Origin: Pyropia yezoensis
Taxonomy: Eukaryota; Rhodophyta; Bangiophyceae; Bangiales; Bangiaceae
DNA length: 64,000 nucleotides
NCBI GenBank assembly: GCA_009829735.1
Contig: CM020618.1
Span: 36,184,894 to 36,248,893 of the forward strand
Reading direction: 5' to 3'
Shown here: in pieces, positions 42,994-53,174 of the stretch
How positions within the stretch are numbered: the stretch's first letter is position 1
How the letters are laid out: the number at the start of each line of letters is the position of its first letter
Position numbers and translations under genes: made by a program
The notes under the pieces: generated by a model
Told to the model about the DNA's origin: nothing
The model's database searches: none
The model's input: the letters and a program-made list of their open reading frames with translations, nothing else

Positions 42994-45111
42994 CTACTCT
43001 CGGCGCGGACGCTGAGCCGAGGGAGTGTCCTCCGGCGCTGCCCCCGCGGTACGACGGGAACCGGAGGAAGACGGGATGACGTAGTGCGGTGGACGCGGCG
43101 CATCCCGGTATGACGCCATCGGAGTAGTACCAGTAGTTGCCGGTGGCTCCCGCTCATCCAGATATGTCCGTCGGCGCCGCTGGAAGCCCGTGAAGGTCTC
43201 TGACCACTGCTGGGCCAGGCCATGCCGCGTCAAAGTCGCCAGAAGTTCGCCAACCACCGGGTTGTTCGACATCTGGCCGCTGTCCGCGCAAGCAAACACC
43301 CGGTCGACCACGTCGTTCAAGACGCTGGCGTAAGTACCCAGCACCAGAGAGGACCCGACGCCTTCAACCTGCACCGGAAGACGACCCAGCTGGTCTTCAA
43401 TCATGCCGACGTCGTACTGGTCGCATGTTGGACCACCTTGGTTCAGGTACCAGTCAGGCACCCGGAAGCGGGTAAGGCGCAGAGTCGGCGCCGGAATCTC
43501 GAACCGGCCCGAGGATGACACTACCGGACGGTCCACAACGGCCCCCGAGACCGGAGTGCCCAACTCCAGCGGAGGCACAGCGCCGCCGGCGTTGGAAGAA
43601 GGCGTCCGGGGTAGAGCGACCGGAGTAGTCGGCGACCGCACGGCCACTCCCAGACTCGCCGCAGACAAGCGCGGTGCCGGAGGAGCTTGAAGTACTGGCA
43701 CAGCCGGAACAGGGCGCGGACGTGCCGGTGACGGTTCAGGCGAGGCGACCGGGGCGACAGGGGCAACAGGAGGAAGCGGAGCCGCCGCAGACGCCCGACC
43801 GACCGCCGCGGCCCATCCCGACTCCCGCACCGGCGGTCCAACTGGCAGAAGATCAAGGGCGGCCGGAGCAGGAAAGCTACCTAGCTGCGGCCACGCCGGA
43901 AGCGGCGTCGCCAGCTGCACCTTGGCCGGAGAAGACTGGTAGACCACCTGCGCCCAACCGAAGCCATCCCGACGCGGGCGGTTCTGGTCGGCAATCGCGT
44001 TCAAGCAGTTCCGGTCATGCACCGGCACCAGACGCCGGAAGTCGATCATCGCCTGGAAGAGCTCCTTGTACTCCTCGTCCTGGCTGCACAGGAAGTCGAC
44101 GGTCAACTTGTCGACAATCCAGACCATCAGGAGGTCAGGGAGAAACCAAAGCCGGTTGGACACCAAGACCTCATGAAGCCAGTGGTTGGCCGCCAAGACT
44201 GTCATCTCGGACGTGTACATCATGTACGGGATTGAGTGGAAGAAGCCCTTGATCGACGCCTGAGTCAAGGCGTCCAAGAAGTACCAGGTGCAAGGGATGC
44301 TGGAAGGAGCAAACCCGACCGGGATCTCGACTTCCTGCTGCTGCGGGATGACCTTGGGGTAGTATGCCGCCCGGTTGGCCTTGTCCAGCTTCCAGAACTC
44401 CTGGTGGTTGCAGCTCACAAGGAAGTCACGCTGACGCCCGCGTCGCTCACCCTGCTCCCGTGCCGGCGACAACTTGGAGTATTTCCGGGTCAAGAAAGGC
44501 GGCTCCAGAGCGACCATGCTCGGACGGGGGTCGCAGTTCAAGCTTCCCGACCCCTTGAGCGCCTCGTCCCAGACCTTGAGCGCCCGGTGGACGTACCCTT
44601 CCTCCTCCGGCCACCGGAGAACGGACGCGGACACGCGACGCTCGGTCAAGGGTAGATCCAGTACCAGCGCGAAGGGGAGATCCTCCAGACGAGCAGCCCA
44701 AGAGGAACCCGAGAAGCTCTGGGAGCGGTCTTGTGCCAGGCGCATCTGGTCCGCCGTATGAAGACGTGCCTTGTCCATCTCGGTCAAGACCCCGCGCTGG
44801 AGTTCCTTGCGCCAGAGGTCCATACAATCCTGCTGGCACTGGGCCGCGCCGGCGTTGCCAACCACCGTGGAGTAACGCCGGGCCGCCAGAGGGTCCTGCC
44901 CAAGGAGCATCTCCGGGAGACCCTCCGGGGGGGCCTCGACCGGGTGCATCGCAGAAGCCGGGGGAACTCGATCCGTCCCCGCCGTGGCGACCGGCGCCGG
45001 CACCGACATCCGAGGAACCGGAGGCAGGAGAGGGGCACGACGACCCGAGTTCTCCTCCGCAACACTCGCCGCCGGAACCACGGGCCCAGCTTGGATCTCG
45101 GAACTGGACAT
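42994..45111 (-). CDS. Antisense ORF (aORF) protein, family 2, intact
   Basis: 705 residues from the ATG at 45111 (the frame stays open into the LTR, but that part is LTR sequence). It lies opposite to gag-pol between pol and the 3' LTR. Residues 1-110 are Pro/Ala-rich. A folded-looking part follows, with FWKLDKANRAAYYP, an aromatic helical stretch (TWYFLDALTQASIKGFFHSI) and VPVHDRNCLNAIADQN (about 44005). Then come a Pro/Ala-rich linker and a C-terminal segment ending near LAQQWSETFTGF. Order and spacing of these motifs parallel the family-1 aORF. No known domain recognised; function unknown. The frame is intact in a very young element. Confidence 0.78.
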   Translation of the reverse strand: MSSSEIQAGPVVPAASVAEENSGRRAPLLPPVPRMSVPAPVATAGTDRVPPASAMHPVEAPPEGLPEMLLGQDPLAARRYSTVVGNAGAAQCQQDCMDLWRKELQRGVLTEMDKARLHTADQMRLAQDRSQSFSGSSWAARLEDLPFALVLDLPLTERRVSASVLRWPEEEGYVHRALKVWDEALKGSGSLNCDPRPSMVALEPPFLTRKYSKLSPAREQGERRGRQRDFLVSCNHQEFWKLDKANRAAYYPKVIPQQQEVEIPVGFAPSSIPCTWYFLDALTQASIKGFFHSIPYMMYTSEMTVLAANHWLHEVLVSNRLWFLPDLLMVWIVDKLTVDFLCSQDEEYKELFQAMIDFRRLVPVHDRNCLNAIADQNRPRRDGFGWAQVVYQSSPAKVQLATPLPAWPQLGSFPAPAALDLLPVGPPVRESGWAAAVGRASAAAPLPPVAPVAPVASPEPSPARPRPVPAVPVLQAPPAPRLSAASLGVAVRSPTTPVALPRTPSSNAGGAVPPLELGTPVSGAVVDRPVVSSSGRFEIPAPTLRLTRFRVPDWYLNQGGPTCDQYDVGMIEDQLGRLPVQVEGVGSSLVLGTYASVLNDVVDRVFACADSGQMSNNPVVGELLATLTRHGLAQQWSETFTGFQRRRRTYLDEREPPATTGTTPMASYRDAPRPPHYVIPSSSGSRRTAGAAPEDTPSAQRPRRE

Positions 45112-45285
45112 ACCGTCCAGACTCCGGGGAACGAGAGGGCCAAGGTGAAGGAGCGGAGGGGGGGAGGGGCAGAATCGGGGCAGGTGATCGTGACCGGGGT
45201 GAAGACGCTCGACCTCGGCACCGGTGTGGACGTGCTCGAGGCTGTGCACGGTGGCACCTGGTTCGGCCCGAGGACGTGCCGGACT

Positions 45286-45295
45286 AGGGAGGGAG
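45286..45295 (+). other. Polypurine tract, young family-2 element
   Basis: AGGGAGGGAG, three bases before the 3' LTR. Confidence 0.8.
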
Positions 45296-45298
45296 CTA

Positions 45299-45870
45299 TG
45301 TAGCATCCCTGGCCCCGACTTGGCGCCGACCCGGGACTGCAACCAGAGGGCACCAGGTGCCAGAACACGCCCGCCGTGTGGCGATGGTTGGCGGCCGTGG
45401 CCCGTGCCCGACACTGGGATGCGGTGGACTACGCTATCCACACGCGAGAGAGGGATTTCTGATGTGTTTTTGCATATTTGTGAGGGACTTGATTTGAGAG
45501 AATTTGAGTGTGAGATTAGTGAGTGGGAATAGAATTAGTAGTGATAGTGGCCCCCGACCTGACGAGGTTAGACTCGGGTCGGGGCCACTCGGGGTTATGG
45601 GGGGGCTACCGGGCCAACGTGCCGGGGTTCCCCCAGATGCACGTTAAGAGGGACAGCGAGGCGCCCTCGGCCCGCGCCCTCAGGGAAAAAGACAACTGCG
45701 CGTTTGCTTTCCTCTTCCCCGTGTGCACTACCGTGCGTATCTGTTTGCCCTGCAAGCAGGCACGTGAGGCAACAGGCATACCATTCTCGTAGTTCCCCTT
45801 TCTGCGTTACCTGTCCCTTTCCCCCGAGGGATATTGACACGTGTCTGAGAGGATCGAGTTTTATACCACA
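45299..45870 (+). repeat. 3' LTR, young family-2 element
   Basis: 572 bp, identical by eye to 36219-36790, followed by GGGAG (45871-45875). Confidence 0.96.
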
Positions 45871-45875
45871 GGGAG
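45871..45875. repeat. Target-site duplication GGGAG, right copy
   Basis: Matches 36214-36218. Beyond it the minus-strand gag-pol spacer of the old family-2 copy resumes. Confidence 0.95.
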
Positions 45876-45941
45876 GACGGGTAGAAGTGCCTTGCCGTCG
45901 AATATTCGGAAAGACACTTGGGGAGAGCGCCTGCCCTACTC

Positions 45942-45948
45942 GTTTCCC
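45942..45948 (-). promoter_or_regulatory. Slippery heptamer GGGAAAC in old family-2 copy
   Basis: Minus strand reads GGGAAAC GAG TAG, the same gag-end arrangement as the young element, kept although the copy is otherwise decayed. Confidence 0.7.
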
Positions 45949-45971
45949 GAGCTCGAGGATTCCTTGGAGGT

Positions 45972-47696
45972 CTAGGTCTCCAGGTCGAAGTCCGTAGGAG
46001 CTTGCTTAGTCAGAGCCTCGAAGATACTCTGCAAAGTTGCCACCCGAACCGCGTGTACCTGTGCCTTGTCCGTCTTGGTGAGCGCTCGCCGGTCAGCCCA
46101 GTTGACCGCGTTAGCGAACACTAGTCCTTGACGCTTGCGCTTCTCCTGGAGATCCTGAGGGATGGTCGGGCACTGGTAGGACAGGTGGTCCCCCTTCTGA
46201 CACAGCCAACAAGACCGGAAACGCTGGTTCTTCACTTGTTTAGGGGCCACCAAGGAAGGCTGCTCCTTGGAGACGAATCCACCTCACTTGTGACCTGACG
46301 CCACGGGAGAGGTCTCGCCATCAGCCAGTACCGGTACTGGGTTATCGCCTCCCTTATACTTGTCGGGTCCGGAACGAACTCACGACAACGGCTTGAGAGT
46401 CGACATAATTGGGGCCTGGAGTGCCTTGGCTTGCCGTTACTTGCCCTGGGTGTAGGCCATCAGCTGCTCGAAGCTATTCTCTTGGTGTTCCTGGTTGTAG
46501 TTCTCAGCATCAACTTGAAGATTCTCAGGAAGCCCTTCCGAAAAGATCATCTTAAGCCTGTCCTCAGGGTAAGCGTTGCCACAAGCCTCGCTCATCTCCC
46601 GGACACGGCGTGCGAAGGCCTCTGGAGTCTCTTGGCGCTCGCTGGTGTCCCGGTTCAATTTTCCCACCGCCTTGCGCAGGGAGTCCGCGTCGGCGTAGTT
46701 GGACCGGAGCCAGTTGACGGCATCCGGATAGCTCCCAACGATACGCCCGACGATATGTCCGGCTGATTCCAGAAGAGCTTGTGCGAATCGCTGTTCTGCT
46801 TCTCTGGTCATGAAGTTGACCAGAAGGTAGAGTGCCTTGCCCTTCGACACATCGTTGTCGTTACATGCCTTGACAAACCGGCGCAGGAAGGCAAAGATAA
46901 GCGCCGGTTTTTTCCCGGAAAACTTAGGATGTCCCCCGAAGCTCGGCTGCATCCGCCGGTTCAGGGATGCCATCTTCTTGGCCATCTTCCGGGTGTAGCC
47001 TTGGTCTTTGTTCTCCAGCCGGTAGTTGCCCCAATACGTGACCTTGTTCAGGGAGGCGTCCCCCACTTGGTGAGCAGGGAAGTCAAACTCGACCAGCCTG
47101 CGCCTAGTGGGACCAGGGGTCGCGCTCCAGTCGCATCCCTCCTCGGAGCTGGAGGAACTGGTCTCGCTGGTGCTAGAGTGACGAAGACGACGCCGCCGCC
47201 TCCGGCTGCTCCGGTTACGGGTCTTGGAGCTTCCCTCCCCATAGGACGCCAGGGGAGGAAAAGCTTGACCGGTCCCAGGAGTCGAGGCCTCAGAGGGTCC
47301 CGTAGAACCAGTCACAGCGGTGCCTCTGGCACTGCTAGTGCCCACAGGAAGAGGAGTATACACCCAGCTGCCATGAGTAGTTCCAGGAGTAAGCACACCA
47401 GGGGGCATCCCTGGAAGTTCAGGAGTAGAACCGGCAGGAGGGAGTCGTCTGCTTCGAGCGGTCTCGAACGCCGTTGACCCCAGGGTGGCTCCCACAGGAG
47501 GGAAAGCCGGAGGAACGGGAGCTGGAGGTACTTGGCCGCCTGTAGACTCCAGCCCACTACCGGATGTCGCGTCCAGGTCTGCTTCGCCCGTAGGGACGAC
47601 GCCGGGTTGGACACCGTCCCTTGCGGTGTCCAGGGATGCGTCACGGGACGCAGGGTCTACCCCGTCGGGCACCGTCGTGCCAGGGAGGGTGGCCAC
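45972..47696 (-). pseudogene. gag: Gag of the old family-2 element, degenerate
   Basis: Minus-strand homologue of the young Gag. The start codon has become GTG (47694-47696). The capsid region is open until a stop at 46437-46439 just after the GKH position, further stops follow, and the CCHC knuckle (CWLCQKGDHLSYQC) is readable in 46253-45975 before an early stop. Inactive remnant of the element whose 5' LTR is 47906-48477. Confidence 0.92.
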
Positions 47697-47883
47697 GTTG
47701 GTCTCTTGACTTCCACAGTCCAGTTGCCTGGGTGTCCAAAGATCGTCAGACCACAAGAGAGGGGTTGGAGAACCAGGAATGGTATTCCCATGAACGGGTG
47801 CAAATAACTCCCAAACCAGAGAAGAGGACAGAACAGGAACAGTCCAACCGCTCCTCTAAAATGTCTCTTCTCAGACACTCCAA

Positions 47884-47901
47884 TCCCCTGCTGCTCCACC
47901 A
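47884..47901 (-). other. Primer-binding site, old family-2 element
   Basis: Reverse complement reads TGGTGGAGCAGCAGGGGA, next to the old 5' LTR. Confidence 0.85.
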
Positions 47902-47905
47902 ACTA

Positions 47906-48477
47906 TGTCGTATAAAACTCGATCCTCTCAGACACGTGTCAGTATCCCTCGGAGGAAAGGGACAGGTAACACAGGAAGGGGAACTACGAGAGTGGTATGC
48001 CTGTTGCCTCACGTGCCTGCTCGCAGAGCAAACAGATACGCACGGTAGTGCACACGGGGAAGAGGAAAGCAAACGCGCAGTTGTCTTCTTCGCTGAGGGC
48101 GCGGGCCGAGGGCGCCTCGCTGTCCCTCTTAACGTGCATCTGGGGGAGCCTCGGCACGTTGGCCAGGTAGCCCCCCCGTACCCCCGAGTGGCCCCGACCC
48201 GAGTCTAAGCTCGTCAGGTCGGGGGCCACTATCACTACTAATTCTATTCCCACTCACTAATCTCACACTCAAATTCTCTCAAATCAAGTCCCTCACAAGT
48301 ATGCAAAAACCCATCATAAGTCCCTCTCTCACTTGTGGGTAGCGTAGTCCACCGCATCCCAGTGCCGGGCACGGGCCACGGCCGCCAACCATCCGCACAC
48401 GGCGGGCGTGTCCTCGCGCCTGGTGTCCCTTGGTCGCCATCCCGGGTCGAAGCCAAGTCAGGGCCAGGGATGCTACA
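47906..48477 (-). repeat. 5' LTR of the old family-2 element
   Basis: 572 bp, homologous to 36219-36790 in reverse orientation but with many substitutions (for example its inner end is TACGACA instead of TACCACA). It ends at TGCTACA (48471-48477), where the retroelement stack meets host DNA; candidate TSD CAATT (48478-48482). Confidence 0.93.
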
Positions 48478-51400
48478 CAATTCCCGCGGCGGTGGACGTG
48501 GCAGATGCGCGTGCTTGTTGTGTGTCAAGGCGGGGTGGAAGGCCATCAAGGTGGCGCCCCTTAGGCCTTCGCCGCAGTGTCTCTCGTGAAGAAGGAGGGG
48601 AGGGCAAGTGGGTATCTAGGGGAGATGCGGCGGCGGGGCGTTTCCCCCTGCCCCTGTCTGCCTGCCAGCCACAGAGCCACTCCGACGCGCCCGCGACAGG
48701 CCCGGCGGGGGACTGCAGAGACGGGGGGGGGGGGGGCCAGGCGGATGGGAGGTGGGGATGGACGGGGCCGGAGACAGGTCCCTAGCACGCACCGCTGCTC
48801 TGTCCCAGATGCGGCCGTCGTGGACTGATTCCGCCCGACGTCCAAGCAGCTGAGGGGGGGGGAAGCGGCGGCGCACGTGCGTCCCCCCCCCCCGCCCCCT
48901 CTCTTGTCATCCGCATGTGCGCGTGCAGTGTACAGTAAACATAGTATGTATGTGTCTGTGCATCTGTTATTGCAGTTCCCCGAATTTTGTCTCATGGATA
49001 CAGGAGCAACAGTGTTACATCAAGGCCATGAGCCAACCGCGTGCTGGGAGCTCGCAGCGGACCAATAGCGTGCTGTGAGGCTTTCCTTTTAATCAAGCGA
49101 TGATTGGCTGCAGTCGCGGCGGATCTGGTGCCAAACGCTGGTTGGTCAGACAGCTGTTGTTTTCTCTCACGATCTCGGCGGATTTCCCTCTATCTTGGCC
49201 CGATCCACCGAAGAACACTGGAAGATGTCGCAGCTGGTTCATGCGATGCCTGTTCCCTCCTCGATGTCGGCAGAAATCTCGAGAAAGTCTCAGATCGCAC
49301 TGTTTCTACACTAACGCGGAGCACTCATTGGCCAGTGGTGCCCTATCTGAGGCATGCCATTGGCCTGTTGTGTGCCTGTTGTTGTTTGAACGATCACTCA
49401 GCTTGGAAATCAATCATGCCGAGCAACCCAAGCCGACTACGTATTTCTAAAACGCCTGAAGACTTCAATTGTACTCTAATTATCGCGTTGCTTGTCCACG
49501 TTGCCGCCCCCCCCCCCCAATACTGCCAACGAGGGTGTTCGCTTTTTCTGTGGCGCGCCCAGCCGAAGGCGGGAGAGGATGGCTTGGGGTGCGTTGGCCC
49601 AAAGCCGATAGACATGTACGGCGTTTGGCATCGTTGGGTAGAGGCCACCAAAATCTTCACTCGATGGAAGCCCTCCATTGGCGGTCGTGGCGAGGCCGCC
49701 GCCGTTGCCACCAATGGCGTCGCACCAACTGGACAGCGGTGTGGCGAGTGACATATATGTACCAATTGGAAGCCGTCAACCATCCATTTCGTCACGAATT
49801 GTTGCCATCCCCGCTGGGGCTCTCCGCGGGAGGCATCCCCGCCAAAAACGCCCCGCTGACTCATTAATGCTGGCAGACACATGCACACCGCCCTTGGCTC
49901 GTCGGTTGGGGGAGGCTCTCGCGCGGCACTTCACCACTCTGTCAGCAATCGCAACCTTGTTCACCCTCGTCTCTGCTGGGGACGTGCTCGTGTCAGCCAA
50001 CATCCGTGGGCCAGCGCCTCAATGCTCTGCTCGCGCGTCGCTACACCAACCCCTCGGATACCTATGTAAAAAAGCAAGCAAAAAAGAAAAAAAGACAGCC
50101 ACAACGCACGCTTCCTCCGCGACACAATGGGAGCAGGTCACGCCTGCCCGGTGCCCTCCCCCGACACCCTTTTGGCCGCAAGGCTATGTTTGCCCTGTTG
50201 GCCCGCCGACCCCCGCCAACACCCCGCCAGCGCGCCCCCACCCCCCCTCGCCAGGCTGTCCCCCTGTTGCCACGGTCGCACCGCCGGGCGGGCCCGGCGG
50301 GTTGGCGACGTCGCGCTCGTGCGTGTGCCGCCGCGGTGGCAGAGGAGGGGGCTGCGAGTGGGGGTGGGGGGAGGCACCCAGTAGCGCCGCAGAAATTGAT
50401 AGCGGCCTCCCTACCCATGCGCCGCTGGCGACAGGCCCTCCGCCCACACGCAGAGTGGGTACGCCGCCACGCGCAGGGCAGCGCAGCCGCCGGCGAGGGT
50501 GGGGAGAGGACGTGCAGCCAAGGCCCCAAACCACGTGGGGATTGAGGCGGGTGGCGGCAGCCATAACCCACCTCTGGTCATCATCCACCCCGTTGGTCTC
50601 CTGACCAGGCAAGGACCACGCGGGTGGGCGCGTCACGCCCGCCCCCCCCCCCCACTACGTTCTGCGGAGAATGTATGGCATGAGGTGTGGAAGCTCCACC
50701 ACCCCCCCCCCCATCACCAGCCCCCCGCAGGCGCCGCCACCGAGGTACGCATGGAATGGCCCTGTGTCGGCGCCGTCTGCTCTCCTCCACTCTCATCCCC
50801 GTTGGGACGGGAGGGGATCCCAGCGCTGCCGGGGGGGGCCGGTGGGTAGGGGGGCTCGAATTCCCCCGCCCCCACCGCCACCGTCACCCCCCGGCCGCCA
50901 CTGTCGGTGGCAGGCCGCGCTACTTGAGGCCGCCGCCTCGGCGGGGTGCTCCCTGCCGACAGGGGCAGCGTCCTCAGGCGCCGTCCCCTCCCCTCCTCGC
51001 CCAGTCTCTCGACGGTCGCCTGCCTTCTTCGCCTCCCTCCACTCTCGCGCCGCATTTTTTCCGGCCCCCGCCGTATCCTATCTCCGCCTTTCCGTGCCCG
51101 TCCCGTCGGCGGCGCTTCCCGCCCCCCCCCCGCTTCCTTACCTCTGCCCGACGTGGCTCTTTCGCCCACCCACCCCCGCTTCCGCCGGCGCGCGAGGCAC
51201 GCGTCGTCGGCCGGGGCGAGCTGAGAGAGATCCCAGCGGAGAGCTCTCGGGTGGCACACACCCCCTCCAACCTTGCCCCTCCCCCCCGCCACCCTTGGTC
51301 CCCTCCCCCTCCTCGTAGCCGTTTTATTTTTCTGCCCCGTGGGGGCACGTGCCCCTGCATCCCCCACTGCCTGTCGGGTGAACGACGTCCCGCCCCTCCC

Positions 51401-51794
51401 CTCTTCCCACTCGCGGCTGTCGGGTCCCGCGGCCGCGGTCGCGCTGAGCGCGCGCGCGCGGCAGCTGCGCGGGGGCCACACCTCCTCTGCGCTCCCCCCC
51501 CTGTCCCACCCACCCACTCACCCCCGCCCCCGGTCTGGGCCTTGCGGTTGACGCCACCCCGAGGACCGAGGGGCGGCCGCGCGTGCTTGTCGTCCCCCTC
51601 GACTGTCGGTTGAGCCGCGCTCCCCCTGCGAACAGTCGTCGCACGTGCGGCCTCGGGTGGCGTGTGGAAGAGGGGGCCTGAGGGGGGGGGGGGAGAGGGG
51701 CCGGGAGCAGGCAAGGGGAGGGTGGGGGTGGGGGTTGTCCTTGGCCGCCGGGGGGGGTTGTCCTTGGCGACTACTTGGTGGCGGACCCATCGCG
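48478..51794. other. Host intergenic DNA, no gene recognised
   Basis: About 3.3 kb with uneven composition: G or C runs of 10-14 (48726-48739, 48886, 49507), a lower-GC part around 48900-49800, an A-rich patch at 50066-50100, and very pyrimidine-rich DNA from 50640 onward leading to the cyclin start. Short ORFs occur on both strands, but none shows a recognisable domain or biased codon use I can trust. The last few hundred bases probably include the 5' leader and promoter of the cyclin gene. Confidence 0.5.
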
Positions 51795-53174
51795 ATGCTG
51801 GCATCCGCCTTCCCCCCGCTACCCGCCGCCGCCGCTGCTGCTGGCACCAGGGTGGCTGTCAAGCGCCCCCGCCCGCCGTACGCCATGCCCCCCCTGCCAC
51901 GGCCCGTGTGTGCTGCCGCTGCGCCGACTGCTGTTGCCTTTACCGCCGCCGCCGCCGCCGCCGCCGCTGCCGCCGCCGCCGCTACTGCTTCCGCCGCCAC
52001 CACCACCACCACCATCGCTGCCGCTGCCACCACCACCACTACCACCGCCGCTACTGCCACCACAGCGGCGCCGCACAGTGCCGCGGTGCACGCGGCGGGC
52101 CCGCACCACCACCCCCACCATCACCACCACCACCACCAATCCCATCGGTTGCCGTCCCCGACGGCGGTGGCGTCAGTGGCAGCCCCCCAGTTTGAGGGGG
52201 GGCCCCCGCCGCGGGGTGGTGCCGACGGCGGCGGCGGGCGGTGGCGGTCTGGCCGGGCGGGGGACCATGCGCCCCCCCCCCAAGGCGGCGGGGCCATGGA
52301 CACGGGCGCTGCCGAGTCGCGGCGAAGGTGGCGGGTGCGGATGACGGTGCCGCTACCCCAGCCCCCCTCCCCCCCCCGGCCGTACGAAGAGGACGTGCCC
52401 GACGGGCTAGGCCACCTGTCTGACTCGGCGCTCGCTTCGGCGCTGGCGTCCATCTTGACGGCCGGCGGTGGGGCGGTGCCGCCGCCCAACCCTCTTCCTC
52501 CGCCCACTTGTGGGGCGTCCCTCTTTTACAGTACCTCCCCCCAGCCCTTCCCGCTTGTGGCCTACACTTCCCGGCTGGTCACCTACGCGGGCGCGTCGCG
52601 GGCGGCGCTGCTCGGCGCGCTGGACCTCCTCTCCCGCGCGGGCGCCGCGTCACCACTGCTCCGCCTGTCTGACCGGAGCGTTCACCGGCTGCTCGTCGCG
52701 GCGGTCACGGTGGCGGCCAAGGTGGTGGACGATGAAGTCTTTTCCAACGCCCACTACGCCGCCGTCGGGGGAGTGCCCTCAGTGCCCGAGATGAACGCCC
52801 TGGAGGCGCACCTGCTGAGGGTGCTCGGCTGGGAGGTGGGCGTCAGCCCTGACGCGTACCGCCGGTGGGAGTGGGCGCTGTTGCTCCACGCTGGCGGGGC
52901 GGGGGGCGGGGCGGCGCCAGGCGTGACGCCAAGGGGTGTCGTGGGGGCGGCCGGCGGCAGCCGGGGGGTGGTTGGCTCGGCCGCCGTCGCGTCGGCCGGG
53001 GTGGCAGGCGCGGTGACGGGGTCGCCGGCGGCACCTGTGGCGTCGGTACCGGCGACTGCCGTGATAGAGCCCGAGGCCAAGCCGGGCGCTGCGTTTCGGG
53101 TGGGCCTCCCACCCGTGCCGACGGTGCGCGCGACGGTGCCCCCGACGCACGGCCTCCACGCGGTAGGCGCGTAA
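51795..53174 (+). CDS. P/U-type (PHO80-like) cyclin
   Basis: Predicted 459-residue protein from the ATG at 51795; the frame is open further up but only low-complexity sequence precedes it. The N-terminal half holds long Ala runs from CCG repeats (about residues 50-65), Thr/Ala stretches and a His-rich patch (about 100-115), all probably disordered. Residues about 245-360 form a single cyclin box of the PHO80/CYCP kind: FPLVAYTSRLVTYAG, then VHRLLVAAVTVAAKVVDDE, then NAHYAAVGGVPSVPEMNALE and LLRVLGWEVGVSP. Such cyclins partner a Cdk in phosphate or nutrient signalling or cell-cycle control; which one applies here is unknown. No intron is needed. A Val/Ala/Gly-rich tail follows. Confidence 0.87.
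   Translation: MLASAFPPLPAAAAAAGTRVAVKRPRPPYAMPPLPRPVCAAAAPTAVAFTAAAAAAAAAAAAATASAATTTTTIAAAATTTTTTAATATTAAPHSAAVHAAGPHHHPHHHHHHHQSHRLPSPTAVASVAAPQFEGGPPPRGGADGGGGRWRSGRAGDHAPPPQGGGAMDTGAAESRRRWRVRMTVPLPQPPSPPRPYEEDVPDGLGHLSDSALASALASILTAGGGAVPPPNPLPPPTCGASLFYSTSPQPFPLVAYTSRLVTYAGASRAALLGALDLLSRAGAASPLLRLSDRSVHRLLVAAVTVAAKVVDDEVFSNAHYAAVGGVPSVPEMNALEAHLLRVLGWEVGVSPDAYRRWEWALLLHAGGAGGGAAPGVTPRGVVGAAGGSRGVVGSAAVASAGVAGAVTGSPAAPVASVPATAVIEPEAKPGAAFRVGLPPVPTVRATVPPTHGLHAVGA

Larger units (their letters stand above)
36219..45870 (+). mobile_element. Complete young family-2 chromovirus
   Basis: Full-length 9652-bp Ty3/gypsy element with two 572-bp LTRs that appear identical by eye, flanked by the TSD GGGAG. 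It has PBS, intact gag, a -1 frameshift site, intact pol, an intact antisense ORF and a polypurine tract. It is inserted in plus orientation into an older minus-strand member of its own family, between that copy's gag and pol. Identical LTRs and intact ORFs mean a very recent insertion, probably by an autonomous element. Confidence 0.97.

Noticed and set aside
45112..45441. N-terminal extension of the family-2 antisense ORF into the LTR
   Set aside because: The frame is open, but the sequence is LTR and the same stretch occurs at the other LTR without the ORF body. The first suitable ATG in the internal region is 45111.
50850..50875. T-arm-like hairpin GGGGGCTCGAATTCCCCC as part of a tRNA gene
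   Set aside because: No acceptor, D-arm or anticodon arm can be placed around it; it is a chance palindrome in G/C-run sequence.
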